Shown one piece after another: positions 17,804-26,908 of a stretch of 64,000 nucleotides of DNA. The notes below the pieces were generated by a model. The model was not told where the DNA came from and made no database searches. It worked only from the letters and a program-made list of their open reading frames with translations. The stretch covers positions 1 to 64,000 of the forward strand of contig CAYVFI010000028.1 in NCBI GenBank assembly GCA_964450955.1, read 5' to 3'. The DNA comes from CAYNWT01 sp964450955 (GTDB lineage Bacteria; Planctomycetota; Planctomycetia; Planctomycetales; Planctomycetaceae). Each line of letters opens with the position of its first letter. Within the stretch, counting starts at the first letter, position 1. A program made the translations under genes and the position numbers.

Positions 17804-18949
17804 TTACGGTGTCGGATCGCGGAACAGCTCTTCCAGTTTGCGATCCAAAGCCTTACCCCGGAGGTTTAGGGCGATAACTTTGCCGTCTCGACCGATCAGC
17901 ATTTGGGTTGGAATTGAGGAGATGCCGTAGCGAGCGGCAATCGGTTGATCCCAGCCAAAAGCATCTTTCGTTCCCGTGATGTGATCCCATGGCAGCTCGC
18001 GATTTTCAATGAACTTCATAAACCGCTCGCGATTACTATCCATGTTCACGCCAAGAATCTCAAACCCTTTGGAATTGTATTCTTTGTAGTTGCGCTTCAT
18101 GTTTGGCATTTCGGCAACGCACGGGCTGCACCACGTTGCCCAGAAATCCACAAGCACAACCTTGCCCTCGTACTTAGACCACTTAAACGGTTCGCCGTTC
18201 TGCAGGGTTCCGTTGAGTTCAACCGTGTTGCCCGGAAGCTGAAGGCGGCGAACCGCACCTTCCATTTTCGACTGATACGCGACAAGGTTTGGATTCTTGC
18301 TAGTAGCCAACATCGGCGCGAGGCGTTGGTAGACCTTGATGGCGTCTTTATACCGTCCGTCCCGCTCCAGCGTTCTCCCAATGTTCGTATTCAGCAATGT
18401 GAAGGTCTTGGCGTCCAGTCCTTCAGCCTTCGCCAGAGCGAAAGCCGCTTCAATGAAAGCGGCTCGCTCACCCTTGGGCATCTTTAGCAGTCGGCCAGCA
18501 TCGCGGACCAACCCAAAGTGCTTCCCGATCAATGCGATCTTTGGATTGCTGTCCTTCATCAATGTCATCGCGAACTCAGACTGCGTTGGCCCTTCGAACT
18601 TTTCGTCAATCCGCCGTATCACAGCAAGCACACCCAATTTTGCATCGGACGCCAGCACACGCAGCTCGTCACCTGGCTGGCCCGCAGTACCGTCAAGAAT
18701 TTTCGAACTGGCTTCGTAGACGGAAAGGATCCGCTGCTTTGATTCTGCTTTTGAACCGGGACGCCTGGTCTTCAGCGATTCAAGGAACCGCCCAAGCTCT
18801 TCAACGGAGGCGTTCTTTGGAACATCAAACGGGCTGCTGGCTTTCTGGCCATCAGTCTTCTGTTCTGACTTCGCCTGAGCCTGAACAGCCGCCGGCACGC
18901 ACAGCGAAACGCCCATCAACAAGGCCACAATACTTCGGCTATACAGCAT
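17804..18949 (-). CDS. TlpA-like thioredoxin-fold protein
   Basis: A 381-residue exported protein. The start at 18949 has GAGGAAAG close upstream and gives a signal peptide (SRSIVALLMGVSLCVPAAVQAQ); the frame open to 19111 is rejected. Residues about 25-230 are a helical, TPR-like region. The last 140 residues form an AhpC/TSA-TlpA thioredoxin domain with the redox motif WATWCSPCVAEMP and the cis-Pro strand SSIPTQMLIGRDG. It is expected to reduce or oxidise disulfides in the periplasm. Proteins joining such a helical region to TlpA are common in planctomycetes. The gene stands alone. Confidence 0.88.
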   Translation of the reverse strand: MLYSRSIVALLMGVSLCVPAAVQAQAKSEQKTDGQKASSPFDVPKNASVEELGRFLESLKTRRPGSKAESKQRILSVYEASSKILDGTAGQPGDELRVLASDAKLGVLAVIRRIDEKFEGPTQSEFAMTLMKDSNPKIALIGKHFGLVRDAGRLLKMPKGERAAFIEAAFALAKAEGLDAKTFTLLNTNIGRTLERDGRYKDAIKVYQRLAPMLATSKNPNLVAYQSKMEGAVRRLQLPGNTVELNGTLQNGEPFKWSKYEGKVVLVDFWATWCSPCVAEMPNMKRNYKEYNSKGFEILGVNMDSNRERFMKFIENRELPWDHITGTKDAFGWDQPIAARYGISSIPTQMLIGRDGKVIALNLRGKALDRKLEELFRDPTP

Positions 18950-19234
18950 CAAACTTTCCTCGAGTCCGCACGCAACACGAATAAATGATCTATTGAACTG
19001 ACAACTATCATCGCCCCGCGACGCGGCGTCAAACAGAGACGACACCAACACCCACATTTCCGGCAAAAAGCGTAGGCAACCACACAATTGAAGACGGTGC
19101 GGCTGCCACACCGTTTCGAAAACGCGACTTACAGCCTATCCAACAACCCCTCCACGCAGTTGACGCCGCGCGAACAGCCGTCTCTCACAAAGCGACGCGA
19201 CGGGCCCATCCCCACGCAACTAACTGACGGCTGC

Positions 19235-20779
19235 CTAGCGTCCCCCGGCCAGCGACTGTTCTCTGGCTTTCAACAGCTCAGGAAAATCCTCGTCTGTGTC
19301 ACCGACCTGCTGCTTCTTTTTGTCCAGCATCGCCAACATCTCCTTTTGCAGACTCGCATATTCCGGCTTGCCGAACACGTTGTTCATCTCGCGGGGGTCT
19401 TTGACCAGGTCATACAACTCCCAATGCGGCTTCGTCGGTTCCTGGTGAGCTCCAGCTGCTCCGCAGGGGAGCCCGTAAAAGAAAATCAGTTTCGCCGTCT
19501 TCGTGCGAATTCCATAGTGAGCCGGATTGTCGTGATGCGCCATGTGCATCCAGTAGCGGTAGTAGCTGGCTTCACGCCAGTCGTCGGGTGTGTTCCCGGC
19601 AAGAACCGGCTTCAGACTACGCCCCTGCATTGATTCGGGCACCTTTGCGCCGGCAAAGTCCAACATCGTCGGCGCGAAGTCAGTGTTGTTGATGATGGCG
19701 TCCGACTTCGAACCCGCCTGAATGTGTTTCGGGTACCGAACCAACAACGGCATCCGCAACGACTCTTCGTACATCCAGCGCTTGTCGATGTAGTCGTGTT
19801 CGCCCAGCATGAATCCCTGGTCGCCGGTGTACATGATGATGGTGTTGTCCAACTCACCGGTTTCTCTGAGGTAAGCCAGAACCCGGCCAACGCCGTCGTC
19901 GACACCCTTCACACATCGCAGATACTTCTTCAGGTACCGCTGATACGCCTCGCCTGTGTACTGATCGTTGGGCAGCGATCGATCGACAAACATGTGGTGT
20001 CCCATGTTCCGTCGTTCGTTGCGTTTCGAGATAGACGTTCCGAACAGATCTTTCCCCTGCGGTCCATGGTTCCCGCGGTCTCGCATACTTTGCGGTTCGG
20101 GAATCGAGACGTCCTGGTACAGCCAGTCGTAACGTTCGGCGTTTTCAAAGTTGTCGTGAGGAGCCTTGTAGTGATGCATCAGAAAGAACGGCTGCTTGTT
20201 GCCTTTCCGATTCTTCAACCAACGCAGCGACAGGTCCGTAATGACGTCCGTCGAGTGCTTCGAGTCGTACCCCGCAAACCGACGAACGTTATTCGGCCAC
20301 GCGCCTTTGGTTCTCTTGTCGCGAAAAATCGGATTGAAGTAAGAACCCTGCCCCGGCAACACGCAGTAGTAATCGAAAGCCGGTTCCTTCTTCAGGTGCC
20401 ACTTCCCAACCATTGCGGTCTGGTAACCCGCCTGCTTCATGAGGTTCGCCAGTGTCTGCTGCTTCGGTTCAAGAGAACCGTTTAGCGTGGTCACACCGTT
20501 AACATGACTGTGCTGCCCGGTCATGATGGTCGCACGACTGGGAGTGCAAATGGAGTTGCCACAGAACACGTTCGTTAGCAACATTCCCTCTTTGGCCAAC
20601 GTGTCGATATTGGGCGTCGGGTTGAGCCCCGCCAGCCGGCTGCCATACGCGCCAACCGCCTGAGTCGTGTGATCATCCGACATGATGAACAGAACATTCG
20701 GCCGCTCATCGGCACCAGCAACAGTCAGGAAGCCAGAGAAAATGGCGGCAAGCCAAACAACAGTTCTAAGCAGTTGCAT
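19235..20779 (-). CDS. sulfatase (arylsulfatase family, Cys-type)
   Basis: A 514-residue exported sulfatase. After a signal peptide (VVWLAAIFSGFLTVAGA) the metal-binding start RPNVLFIMSDDH and the formylglycine motif CTPSR at Cys78 show a type I sulfatase needing maturation by a formylglycine-generating enzyme. Later motifs (VGKWHLKKEP, MYTGDQGFMLGEHDYIDKRW) are typical. No maturase gene is in the window. It probably removes sulfate esters from a polysaccharide; the substrate class cannot be fixed from sequence. The next gene upstream on the strand is the RbsD/FucU protein, separated by 297 bases holding a perfect hairpin. Confidence 0.95.
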   Translation of the reverse strand: MQLLRTVVWLAAIFSGFLTVAGADERPNVLFIMSDDHTTQAVGAYGSRLAGLNPTPNIDTLAKEGMLLTNVFCGNSICTPSRATIMTGQHSHVNGVTTLNGSLEPKQQTLANLMKQAGYQTAMVGKWHLKKEPAFDYYCVLPGQGSYFNPIFRDKRTKGAWPNNVRRFAGYDSKHSTDVITDLSLRWLKNRKGNKQPFFLMHHYKAPHDNFENAERYDWLYQDVSIPEPQSMRDRGNHGPQGKDLFGTSISKRNERRNMGHHMFVDRSLPNDQYTGEAYQRYLKKYLRCVKGVDDGVGRVLAYLRETGELDNTIIMYTGDQGFMLGEHDYIDKRWMYEESLRMPLLVRYPKHIQAGSKSDAIINNTDFAPTMLDFAGAKVPESMQGRSLKPVLAGNTPDDWREASYYRYWMHMAHHDNPAHYGIRTKTAKLIFFYGLPCGAAGAHQEPTKPHWELYDLVKDPREMNNVFGKPEYASLQKEMLAMLDKKKQQVGDTDEDFPELLKAREQSLAGGR

Positions 20780-20885
20780 AGGAATTTCGATCGCTGATTA
20801 AACTCTGACATAGAAAGAAGTCGTACATGGTAGCCGTAGGAGCACAAGGAATTCCACAACGCTGGTCAGCAATCGCATTCACCCA

Positions 20886-20928
20886 ATCGATCGACCGCGC
20901 GGCTTTTTGTTGTCATCGGTCGATCGAT
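20886..20928. terminator. perfect 12-bp inverted repeat between sulfatase and mutarotase genes
   Basis: Arms ATCGATCGACCG (20886-20897) and CGGTCGATCGAT (20917-20928) are exact complements around a 19-base loop. It lies about 150 bases after the RbsD/FucU stop and 107 bases before the sulfatase start. There is no T-tract after either arm, so it may be an operator or an intrinsic structure and not a classical terminator. Confidence 0.45.
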
Positions 20929-21076
20929 CCGCAGCGTGGGCCGATCTAATCGCGTGCAAACGCCATCCTGAACTTTTATCGCGGGTGGGACTGTCATTGC
21001 TGTCCGACAAACCGCACTGCGGTGGTTCCACGCAGTTTGGCTGACTTGATCAATCCCCACCCTTCTCAGCTCATGT

Positions 21077-21523
21077 CTACTCCGTCCGACACCCAACCGT
21101 TAGCAACAGGTTCGCCCACAACGCCTGGTCGGCGGTTTGGATTGTGAGCACGTGGTCCCGCGACGCGACAGCTTCGTAGAACTCCCATTTGTCGATGGGC
21201 TTAATATCGATGTCCAGCCCCGCATCCTTGATCACACTGCTGTACTCAGCCCAGGCCGGCGGTGGACCGTGCGCGGCGTAGGGATCGTCGGCCGGGATGC
21301 CCATTGTGTTGGCTTCGTCCACTGGAATCGCCGTCAACAATGCCTTTAGACACTGCGTCACCGTGACCAAACCAGGCGATAGGTTCAGGCTTACAAGTTC
21401 GGCGTTGGGCCCCAGCGTGGTTGACGCGGGGTAATTGCCATCGGCAATCAGAACCTTCGCGTGGTGGCCACAACGGCCAAGGATCTCGTTAATCTTCGGG
21501 TGCAACAGCGTATGTTTGAGCAT
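21077..21523 (-). CDS. RbsD/FucU family sugar mutarotase
   Basis: A 148-residue protein of the RbsD/FucU family, which interconverts alpha and beta anomers of sugars such as fucose or ribose before phosphorylation or isomerisation. The start LLHPKINEILGRCGHHAKVLIADGNYP (in part HPKINEILGRCGHHAKVLI) holds the invariant Gly-His-x-Asp-like region, and the end LTIQTADQALWANLLLTVG matches the C-terminal signature. Length is normal. The sulfatase downstream on the same strand and a fucose- or hexuronate-type context nearby suit use of algal sugars, but the specific sugar is inference. Confidence 0.88.
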   Translation of the reverse strand: MLKHTLLHPKINEILGRCGHHAKVLIADGNYPASTTLGPNAELVSLNLSPGLVTVTQCLKALLTAIPVDEANTMGIPADDPYAAHGPPPAWAEYSSVIKDAGLDIDIKPIDKWEFYEAVASRDHVLTIQTADQALWANLLLTVGCRTE

Positions 21524-21689
21524 CAGAAATTTTCGTTAGCAAATGATCCGCTGAGTGCGGTTCCAGACAATAATTACGGGCCAATCTATTCAGATTGGAA
21601 CCGGACGACCGGATTCGTTCAAGTGGGTCGTGCCCGGTATCGACGAAGACCTATGATAGACAGCACTACGCCTCTCTGTCGGACCCACA

Positions 21690-23477
21690 ATGCGCCGCGT
21701 TCTTATTGCTTTCGTTCTCGTCACGGTCGCGATCACTGTCGCATACGTCGCAACACGGCCTGCCGATCCACCGGATGTCATTCCGGGTAACGGCAAGACC
21801 ACTATCGACGAACCAACGAAACCCGACACGCCACCACCCGCGCCACCACCCACGTCTCCTCCGCTCAAGCCAACCGTCGATCCCGGGTTTCGGTTTACCA
21901 CAGTCAAAGACAGCGGTGTCGATTTCATTCACCGCAGCGGAATCACCGCCGACCGCCATTACCCGTGCGCGAATGGAAGCGGGCTGGCGACGCTGGACTT
22001 CGATCTGGATGGCAACATCGACCTGTACTTCGGAACCGGCCAATACTTCGTACAAACCGACGACCTGAAACCGAACCGACTGTATCGGTCGCTGGGCAAT
22101 TGGAAGTTCGCAGACTGTTCAAGAGAGTCCGGAACAGAACTCAACATCTTCACCGCAGGCTTAGCTGTCGCGGACTTCAATGAAGACGGTTTCCCCGATC
22201 TCTACGTCACCAGCGCCGGTCGGAATCAACTACTCCAAAACTGCGGCGACGGAACGTTCCAGCCAATAGAAAACTCCGGAACAGACGACCCCGGCTTTGC
22301 CGCCAGCGCGGCGTTTTTGGACTATGACAACGATGGCCTGCTGGACATTTACCTGTGCAACTACGGGCTGTGGTCCACAGAGACAAACATCGTCGGTTCA
22401 ACAGGTCCACCACACAACAAGCCCACGTACGCGGTACCACAGCAAATTGAATCGACACCGGATGTTCTGCTGCGAAATCAGGGAGACGGGACATTTCTTG
22501 ATGTGACATCGGATCATCCCATCGCACAACTGGCCGGCCGCGCTCAGGGCGTCATCGCGCTGAACCTCAACGACGACGACTTAATTGACGTCTACGTCGG
22601 GAACGACATGAACACCAACTGGCTGCTCATGAACAATGGCCAGTCCGGATTTGAAGACGTCAGTCAGACGGCGGGCACGGGTTACAATCGAGCAGGTCAG
22701 ACGGAAGCGGGGATGGGAGTCGCAGCGGCAGACGTCAACCGTGACGGTCGCTTTGATTTGCTGGTGACCAACTTCGAACGTGAATACAACTCGCTGTATC
22801 TCAACAAAGGCGACGGCTTCTTCGAAGACTCGGCCCACCAGATGGGTGTCGTCACTGACGCGATGCAGTGGGTTGGCTGGGGTGTGACGCTTAACGACTT
22901 GAACCTGGACGGTTGGCCGGATCTCCTGGTCACCAACGGGCATGTCGATCCGGACCTCAGCAAATACTCAAACAATTCCCCATACGAACAACCGGCCGCG
23001 TTTTGGCTGGGTGGCGAGGCGGGCTTCCAATTCACAGGAAACCATAGCGGCAAGTATTTTGAGACCACTCACCCGGGTCGAGCACTCTCCATCGCAGACC
23101 TGGACAACGACGGCGACTTTGACATTGTCGTTGGCCATCAGGACCAGGCACCGGCACTGCTGAGAAATGACCTGGACTCCGGGCAGAAATCCATCGAACT
23201 GCGGCTGGCAGGCCGTCGTGGAAACCGGAACGGCATCGGTTCACGCGTGTCAGTTCGAACCATCGAACCGCCACTGGCCTTCCAGGTGACCGGCGGCGGC
23301 AGCTACTTGTCTGCGAACGACAACCGCATCGTTATCCCGGCCAACAAGGCTACGGACATCGACATCATCTGGCCCGGCGGCCGACGCAGCACGGCCACCG
23401 GCCTGGTTCCAGGCAAACACTACATCGCGATCGAACCAACTCGCGGCCGCTCAGCACAAGTGTCCGAACTACCGTAA
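21690..23477 (+). CDS. CRTAC1/ASPIC-UnbV family FG-GAP repeat protein
   Basis: A 595-residue protein with an N-terminal membrane anchor or signal (VLIAFVLVTVAITVAYVATRP) and a Pro/Thr linker. FG-GAP/VCBS repeats follow, recognisable by calcium-site motifs such as DFDLDGNIDLYFG, DFNEDGFPDLYVT, DYDNDGLLDIYLC, DVNRDGRFDLLVT and DLDNDGDFDIVVG. The C-terminal ASPIC/UnbV domain (GNRNGIGSRVSVR, GGSYLSANDNRI, IDIIWPGGRR) is complete. These extracellular beta-propellers bind ligands or other proteins. It is the only plus-strand gene in this stretch, so it is probably its own unit. Confidence 0.93.
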   Translation: MRRVLIAFVLVTVAITVAYVATRPADPPDVIPGNGKTTIDEPTKPDTPPPAPPPTSPPLKPTVDPGFRFTTVKDSGVDFIHRSGITADRHYPCANGSGLATLDFDLDGNIDLYFGTGQYFVQTDDLKPNRLYRSLGNWKFADCSRESGTELNIFTAGLAVADFNEDGFPDLYVTSAGRNQLLQNCGDGTFQPIENSGTDDPGFAASAAFLDYDNDGLLDIYLCNYGLWSTETNIVGSTGPPHNKPTYAVPQQIESTPDVLLRNQGDGTFLDVTSDHPIAQLAGRAQGVIALNLNDDDLIDVYVGNDMNTNWLLMNNGQSGFEDVSQTAGTGYNRAGQTEAGMGVAAADVNRDGRFDLLVTNFEREYNSLYLNKGDGFFEDSAHQMGVVTDAMQWVGWGVTLNDLNLDGWPDLLVTNGHVDPDLSKYSNNSPYEQPAAFWLGGEAGFQFTGNHSGKYFETTHPGRALSIADLDNDGDFDIVVGHQDQAPALLRNDLDSGQKSIELRLAGRRGNRNGIGSRVSVRTIEPPLAFQVTGGGSYLSANDNRIVIPANKATDIDIIWPGGRRSTATGLVPGKHYIAIEPTRGRSAQVSELP

Positions 23478-23526
23478 GCGGGATTCGGTTGTCAGCAACA
23501 ACCGACGCTTCGCTACAACCTGACGT

Positions 23527-24789
23527 TCAAACTCGGAGTGCGTTTAGATGGCGGACAAAGTGTTCGCGTAGCACTTCTGTGTAAGTATCAACGTTGCTCT
23601 CAAGGCACGATCGCACGGCGGGACCGAGTTCCGGATCCGTCAAAGTCGAACCGAAAGTGCAGTGCAGAATCTGACGTGGCAGACTGGTAAAGCCTTTGCC
23701 TTCCGGAACATCAGCCCACATTTCCAGATAGATTTTTTCAAGTTCGACAATATCGCTGACGTCCTTTGACAACGGGCCGTCGCTGGTGACCGCTTCAACG
23801 TGATACGTTTTCTTGTCGGTGTCGTAGCGTTCGCGACCGAAGTCACAAATACGGCGAAACAAAGCTTCGTCGTGACGAGCCACAACACGCAGCGCTTCCA
23901 GGTAGCTGGTTCCGGCTGTTTTCACATGCCACATGCCCTTGGTGGCTTTGGCCAGCAAAGAATACATCGACAACTTGTCTGAACCCGAATGCAGGCTCAA
24001 CTTGTACGGACCTACAAGTTCCGCAACAGCCGCATGGTCGTGCAGGCTAACTTCCAGCGCCGCGAGATCGCCCTTGAAGTCAACGCCCTTTTCGAAGTCC
24101 CCAATAAACCGCGGCGCGAGGCTGACCAGTTTCATTCCACGTTCAACACACTGATGAGCGATGATGTAGTGTTCGGCCAGCGTCGTTGGCTGCTCTGTCT
24201 CATCAACGCTTAGTTCGATTTCATAATCACGACCAGCGTCAGTTTGAACTTTGGCAATGTAATCAGCCAGTTCGTTGGCGTGGTTAATGGCCGAACCATA
24301 CTTCACAGCACACCGCATGCAGGCTTCTTCGGTTAGCTCGACCCTGGTTCCGTTGGGCAGTTCTACCGTGGTGCCGTTGTACTTGCTAAACCATTCGATG
24401 CTGTCTTTGATGCCGTCGAACTTCTCGCGAAGAAGACTGGCGTCGTAGTCGTCGGCTTCTGCATCCACACCGTCGGATGGGTCGATGGTGAAGAACGTGA
24501 ACCCAGCGTTCGCGGTCACATCAACGTCGGCTGGAGACTTCAGGTGATCGGCGTCGGCTCCGGTCTTGCCGGTCCAACCCGCTTTTTCCATCTCGGTCAG
24601 AGCCTCGCTCATCACTTGTTCGGCGGTTCGGTTTGTCCGCGTCATCTCGCGTATCGACTGCTGCGGGTAGATAGGTTCGACGCCCTGCCCGGCTTCTTTC
24701 ATCGCGGCAACGTGGCCTGCTGTGGCCAGACCAATGCGGTCTCCGAATCCGAAGGAAGGGGCAAGTCCGAGTGTGACTGGTTTGTTCAT
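23527..24789 (-). CDS. uxaE: tagaturonate epimerase family protein
   Basis: A 420-residue cytosolic protein of the UxaE (tagaturonate epimerase) family. In Thermotoga UxaE epimerises D-tagaturonate to D-fructuronate in hexuronate catabolism. Family marks include the start LGLAPSFGFGDRIGLATAGH, the segment YEIELSVDETEQPTT, LAPRFIGDFEKGVDFKG, GPYKLSLHSGSDKLSMY and VKTAGTSYLEALRVVA. It is the third gene of a minus-strand unit after a zinc dehydrogenase and a TIM-barrel isomerase. A 178-base gap with a large inverted repeat separates it from the isomerase stop, so expression may be uneven across the unit. The family call is firm; the substrate in this organism is inferred. Confidence 0.88.
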   Translation of the reverse strand: MNKPVTLGLAPSFGFGDRIGLATAGHVAAMKEAGQGVEPIYPQQSIREMTRTNRTAEQVMSEALTEMEKAGWTGKTGADADHLKSPADVDVTANAGFTFFTIDPSDGVDAEADDYDASLLREKFDGIKDSIEWFSKYNGTTVELPNGTRVELTEEACMRCAVKYGSAINHANELADYIAKVQTDAGRDYEIELSVDETEQPTTLAEHYIIAHQCVERGMKLVSLAPRFIGDFEKGVDFKGDLAALEVSLHDHAAVAELVGPYKLSLHSGSDKLSMYSLLAKATKGMWHVKTAGTSYLEALRVVARHDEALFRRICDFGRERYDTDKKTYHVEAVTSDGPLSKDVSDIVELEKIYLEMWADVPEGKGFTSLPRQILHCTFGSTLTDPELGPAVRSCLESNVDTYTEVLREHFVRHLNALRV

Positions 24790-24835
24790 GAGAGTCTTGG
24801 ATTCAGGGTTGGGATTAAAGTTTGCGTGACTTGTT

Positions 24836-24953
24836 CCCCACCGAGTTTATCTCGGTGGCTCGCTGGCCGTTGCGCTACTCGCAGGACACTCGCGGCATTC
24901 TCAAGCCTTGGTAGCGCAGAGGCCAGCGAGCCACCAGGCTAAACCCGGTGGGG
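24836..24953. repeat. 43-base imperfect inverted repeat (element B)
   Basis: Arms 24836-24878 and 24911-24953 match at 37 of 43 positions when one is inverted (by eye), with a 32-base loop. They share CCCCACCG at the outer end, GGTGGCTCGCTGGCC in the middle and TGCGCTAC at the inner end. The element begins 14 bases after the isomerase stop, within the putative sugar-acid operon. Confidence 0.85.
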
Positions 24954-24967
24954 TTTTGCCTGATTGG

Positions 24968-25780
24968 TTAGCCGACCAGTTTCTTGAACATGTCGATTGT
25001 CTGTTTCGCCGCAGCGTCCGAATCGGGATGTGGGAACGCTTCGGCGCAGAGATAGCCTTCGTAGCCGATCTCTTTAAGAGCAGCGACAATCGGTTCGTAT
25101 TGCATGTGACCCAGGCCAGCCGGACTTCGCTGCGAATCAACGAAATGAATGTGGCCGATGTGCTTGCCACCGGTTCGAATCGCGTCCGCCAGATTGGCTT
25201 CTTCGATGTTCATGTGGAACAAGTCAGCCAGCAGCGTGACGTTGTCAGTGTCCAGCGACTCCATCATCTTCACGCCATCAGCGACGGTGTTGATGAGGTT
25301 CGTCTCGTAGCGATTCAGCGGCTCATAGATGAAGGAAACGCCCTTCTCTGCCGCGTACTTGCCAATCTCATTCAGGCCGGCTCGCAGGTAACCAAGTGCG
25401 GTGCTTTTATCGACATCGCCGCCCCAGCGCCCCTGCATCGAACCCAGAATTCCAGGAGCACCATATGGTGCTCCCATATCAACGATCTTCTTGATGAATT
25501 CAACCGCTTCCGCTCGCTTACCAGCATCCGGATCGCACAGGTTCAACCCATGGATAACCATGCCAGCACCGGTCCCAACGGCAGCCAGCGCGAGTCCGTG
25601 TTGTTCCAGCAGGCCTTTAAGATCAACGCCTTCAAGGGCCTGCGGACCAGGTGTAAAGAGCTCAACAGCATCAAACCCCAGTTGGGCCGCTTTGGCGCAG
25701 CCGGCTGCAATGTCGTCGTGAAATACAAACGGGCCGCCACGAGCTTGTTCGACGACGCTAATTGTGACTGCAGATTTCAT
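24968..25780 (-). CDS. sugar isomerase/epimerase, hydroxypyruvate isomerase-like TIM barrel
   Basis: A 270-residue AP-endonuclease-2-type TIM-barrel protein. Motifs such as AAQLGFDAVELFTPGP, ILGSMQGRWGGDVDK, VSFIYEPLNRYETNL, TLLADLFHMNIEEANLADAI and IGHIHFVDSQRSPAGLG match the xylose-isomerase-like/hydroxypyruvate-isomerase group; the Glu, Asp and His residues in these strands should bind a divalent metal. Length is normal. It sits 54 bases after the zinc dehydrogenase and before uxaE, so it probably isomerises or epimerises an intermediate of the same sugar-acid pathway. The exact substrate is unknown. Confidence 0.85.
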   Translation of the reverse strand: MKSAVTISVVEQARGGPFVFHDDIAAGCAKAAQLGFDAVELFTPGPQALEGVDLKGLLEQHGLALAAVGTGAGMVIHGLNLCDPDAGKRAEAVEFIKKIVDMGAPYGAPGILGSMQGRWGGDVDKSTALGYLRAGLNEIGKYAAEKGVSFIYEPLNRYETNLINTVADGVKMMESLDTDNVTLLADLFHMNIEEANLADAIRTGGKHIGHIHFVDSQRSPAGLGHMQYEPIVAALKEIGYEGYLCAEAFPHPDSDAAAKQTIDMFKKLVG

Positions 25781-25834
25781 AGGTGGGCCAGTTATCAGGG
25801 GTCAGGGGATGGTGTTCTTCAGCGTCGGTTCGAC

Positions 25835-26857
25835 CTAAATTTCGACGATTGCTTTAATCACTCCGGTCTCCGGCTTCGTAAAGCCTTCGAACTGATCAAT
25901 AACGTCATCAAAGCCAACTCGATGCGTGATCCAGGGGTCAGTGTCGATTGTTCCGTCTTCGATTAACTTGATGATGCGACCAAAGTCCGCAGGCATCGCG
26001 TTACGCGAACAAATCACAGACGCCTCACGACGGTGAATCTCGACATGCGGGAAGCCGATTTCCTGAGTTGTGATGCCGACGTAAACCAATCGGCCAGTTT
26101 GAGCCAGATAGTTGACAGCGTTCGACATTGATTTGGGATTGCCGGTCGCGTCGATCACACATGTTGGCATGTTGCCATCGGTGATTGCTTCCAGCCCCGC
26201 AACTTCGCTGCCATCACCAGAAAACAAAACTGTGTGGTCCACGCCCATTGTATTTTTGCAGAAGTCCAGTCGCCCCTGAACCATATCCATCACAGTAATG
26301 GTCGCGTTCTTCAACTTCAGAAACTCGATAACAGAGAGACCAATCGGACCAGCTCCGATGACCACCACATGCTCTTTCTCGTCCGGGTTCGCGCGATCGA
26401 CGCAGTGGCATCCGATCGCCAGCGTTTCAACAAGCGCCAGCTGCTCGAACTCCAGAGACGTCGATGGGTGTAGTTTGCGAGCCGGCAGGATGAACTTCGA
26501 ACGCATGCCACCGTCTGTGTGAACTCCGATGACTTTCAGGTTGTCGCAGCAATTCGGGTTGCCCTTCCTGCACGCGAAACATTCCTGGCAGTTCATGTAC
26601 GGTTCAATCGAACATCGTTGACCGACTTTTACGTTGTCCACACCCTGGCCAACAGCCAAAACTTCAACGCCCAGTTCGTGACCCGGAATCGTCGGATACG
26701 TATAGAACGGCATCTTGCCCAGGTAACCGCTGTAGTCAGTTCCGCAAATTCCAATGCGATGAACCTGCACGAGAGCCTCACCGGGGCCCGGCTGCCCGGG
26801 TTCGTCGATATCAATAATCCGGAACTTCTTCGGTTCCTGCAGCTGTATGGCTTTCAT
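25835..26857 (-). CDS. zinc-binding medium-chain alcohol dehydrogenase
   Basis: A 340-residue NAD(P)-dependent dehydrogenase of the MDR family. The catalytic-zinc site is visible as GICGTDYSGYLG and PGHELGVEV. The structural zinc ligands are CQECFACRKGNPNCC, and the Rossmann motif is VIGAGPIGLSVIEF. Close relatives include sorbitol, threonine and L-galactonate/L-idonate-type dehydrogenases, so it likely oxidises a secondary hydroxyl of a sugar acid. It is the first gene of the three-gene unit with the TIM-barrel isomerase and uxaE. The start is 51 bases from that of the divergent asparagine-synthase-like gene, so the two promoters overlap. Confidence 0.9.
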   Translation of the reverse strand: MKAIQLQEPKKFRIIDIDEPGQPGPGEALVQVHRIGICGTDYSGYLGKMPFYTYPTIPGHELGVEVLAVGQGVDNVKVGQRCSIEPYMNCQECFACRKGNPNCCDNLKVIGVHTDGGMRSKFILPARKLHPSTSLEFEQLALVETLAIGCHCVDRANPDEKEHVVVIGAGPIGLSVIEFLKLKNATITVMDMVQGRLDFCKNTMGVDHTVLFSGDGSEVAGLEAITDGNMPTCVIDATGNPKSMSNAVNYLAQTGRLVYVGITTQEIGFPHVEIHRREASVICSRNAMPADFGRIIKLIEDGTIDTDPWITHRVGFDDVIDQFEGFTKPETGVIKAIVEI

Positions 26858-26908
26858 GGTCTCACAATCAGCGCTGAGTCGGTTTCTATGAAACCGCGAG
26901 TGTAGCGA

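Noticed and set aside
24908..25966. 352-codon plus-strand frame over the isomerase and dehydrogenase genes
   Set aside because: It is antisense to two genes with full motifs and runs through the element B repeat arm.
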